6,374 nucleotides of DNA, taken from NCBI GenBank assembly GCA_031732875.1, contig JAVMKL010000077.1, forward strand, positions 1-6,374. The letters are read 5' to 3'. Origin of the DNA: JAVMKJ01 sp031732875. GTDB lineage: Bacteria; Pseudomonadota; Gammaproteobacteria; Competibacterales; Competibacteraceae. Position 1 is the first letter of the stretch, and each line of letters starts with the position of its first letter. Positions 5,967 through 6,374 of this stretch are shown in pieces. Position numbers and translations under genes: made by a program. The notes beneath the pieces are model-generated. The model was not told where the DNA came from and searched no databases. It was given only the letters and a program-made list of their open reading frames with translations.

Positions 5967-6374
5967 TCAGGGAGAAATGGAAATTTTTATACAGCTTCTT
6001 AGCCTTATCTTCCAATCCTCACCCACGACTCGCATTTCCAGAATTTCCAATTCCCGCCGCTCGCTCATCCGCGTCAACTCCGGCAACTGAAACAACCCGC
6101 GCGCCTTATCGCCGAGCAGTAGCGGTGCCATGTACACCACCAGTTCATCCACCAGCCCTGCCTGCAATAACGCGCCGGCCAGGGTCGGGCCACTCTCGAC
6201 ATGGATTTCGTTGCACTCGCGGCGGGCAAGTTCCGCCATGACGGCACGCAAATCCAAACCCTGTTCGGTGCGCGGCACAACGATGATTTCCGCGCCCGCC
6301 GCCCGCAGAGGTGCCGGCGCGGCTGGATCGGCGACGGCGGTAAAGATCAGTACCGACCCAGGCAGCCGCAGGGT
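5967..6374 (-). CDS. ribD: RibD C-terminal reductase domain (partial, with altered end)
   Basis: This is the last 135 codons of the bifunctional deaminase/reductase RibD; the deaminase domain and the start are beyond the right edge. RibD deaminates and then reduces the pyrimidine intermediate, using NADPH, in the second and third steps of riboflavin synthesis. The visible part has VLIFTAV, then HVESGPTLAGALLQAGLVDE (about residues 58-77 from the edge), VVYMAPLLLGDKARGLF (79-95) and the late-domain segment MRVVGEDWKIR (114-124). After Trp121 the codons become AAG ATA AGG CTA AGA, unlike the GC-rich codons before, and the last ten residues, SCIKISISP with the preceding arginine, come from the AT-rich island. 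The family normally ends a few residues after the VGxDW segment, so the reductase fold is probably complete and only the tail is replaced. Confidence 0.93.
   Translation of the reverse strand, partial: TLRLPGSVLIFTAVADPAAPAPLRAAGAEIIVVPRTEQGLDLRAVMAELARRECNEIHVESGPTLAGALLQAGLVDELVVYMAPLLLGDKARGLFQLPELTRMSERRELEILEMRVVGEDWKIRLRSCIKISISP
5986..6015 (-). promoter_or_regulatory. candidate sigma70 promoter for the zinc-ribbon gene
   Basis: On the minus strand TTGGAA (6010-6015) is followed after 18 bases by TATAAA (5986-5991). These match TTGACA at four of six and TATAAT at five of six positions. The transcript would start near 5979, 66 bases before the ATG at 5913. The -35 box lies at the junction with ribD, so the promoter may have been completed by the insertion. 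Confidence 0.4.

Larger units (their letters stand above)
5480..6015. other. AT-rich island between ribD and ribE, probably acquired DNA
   Basis: Base composition drops abruptly from strongly GC-rich rib genes to clearly AT-rich sequence and returns to GC-rich at about 6012. The codon use of the one gene inside (many AAA, ATA, TTA and AAT codons) differs sharply from its neighbours. The right boundary falls within the last codons of ribD, close to the TGG codon at about 6012-6014; the left boundary is less sharp, around 5480-5500. The island holds no transposase or integrase. Possible end repeats are listed separately and are weak. An insertion or replacement event is the simplest explanation. 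The left part of the island, 5480-5544, contains no gene. Confidence 0.7.

Noticed and set aside
5914..6015. TTG start at 6015 for the zinc-ribbon gene, giving 156 residues
   Set aside because: The TTG is within ribD and within the candidate -35 box, has no ribosome binding site, and the added 34 residues show no domain. It cannot be fully excluded.

Overview
The window is GC-rich chromosomal DNA from what looks like a gammaproteobacterium. The reasons are the minus-strand order ribD-ribE-ribBA-ribH-nusB, and a ribBA whose GTP cyclohydrolase II half has lost its zinc cysteines, a variant common in Proteobacteria. I cannot name a genus from the sequence alone.

Layout from left to right. (1) Positions 1-337, minus strand: the N-terminal part of an alpha/beta hydrolase that runs off the left edge. 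(2) Positions 338-486: a divergent intergenic region with a strong GC-rich palindrome resembling interspersed REP-type repeats, and a perfect TATAAT box. (3) Positions 487-1227, plus strand: a second, complete alpha/beta hydrolase, followed 25 bases later by a secreted or periplasmic TPR protein (1253-1915), probably in one transcript. (4) Positions 1916-1977: a short convergent gap holding two hairpins. (5) Positions 1978-5454, minus strand: a compact operon that reads ribE, ribBA, ribH, nusB and a metallo-beta-lactamase-fold hydrolase in the direction of transcription. (6) Positions of about 5480-6015: an AT-rich island carrying one small gene for a predicted membrane protein with two zinc ribbons. 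(7) Positions 5967-6374, minus strand: the C-terminal reductase part of ribD, entering from the right edge.

The rib genes encode most of the riboflavin pathway. RibD carries out deamination and reduction, RibB makes the four-carbon unit, RibH makes lumazine and RibE makes riboflavin. Because RibBA appears to lack GTP cyclohydrolase II activity, a separate ribA should exist elsewhere in the genome. NusB is the antitermination factor that often follows ribH.

The least ordinary part is the AT-rich island between ribD and ribE, two genes that normally adjoin. Its base composition and codon use differ sharply from both flanks. It supplies the last residues of ribD, it seems to have its own promoter at the junction, and its single gene has no evident link to flavin synthesis. 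I read it as acquired DNA. It carries no transposase, and its end repeats are weak.
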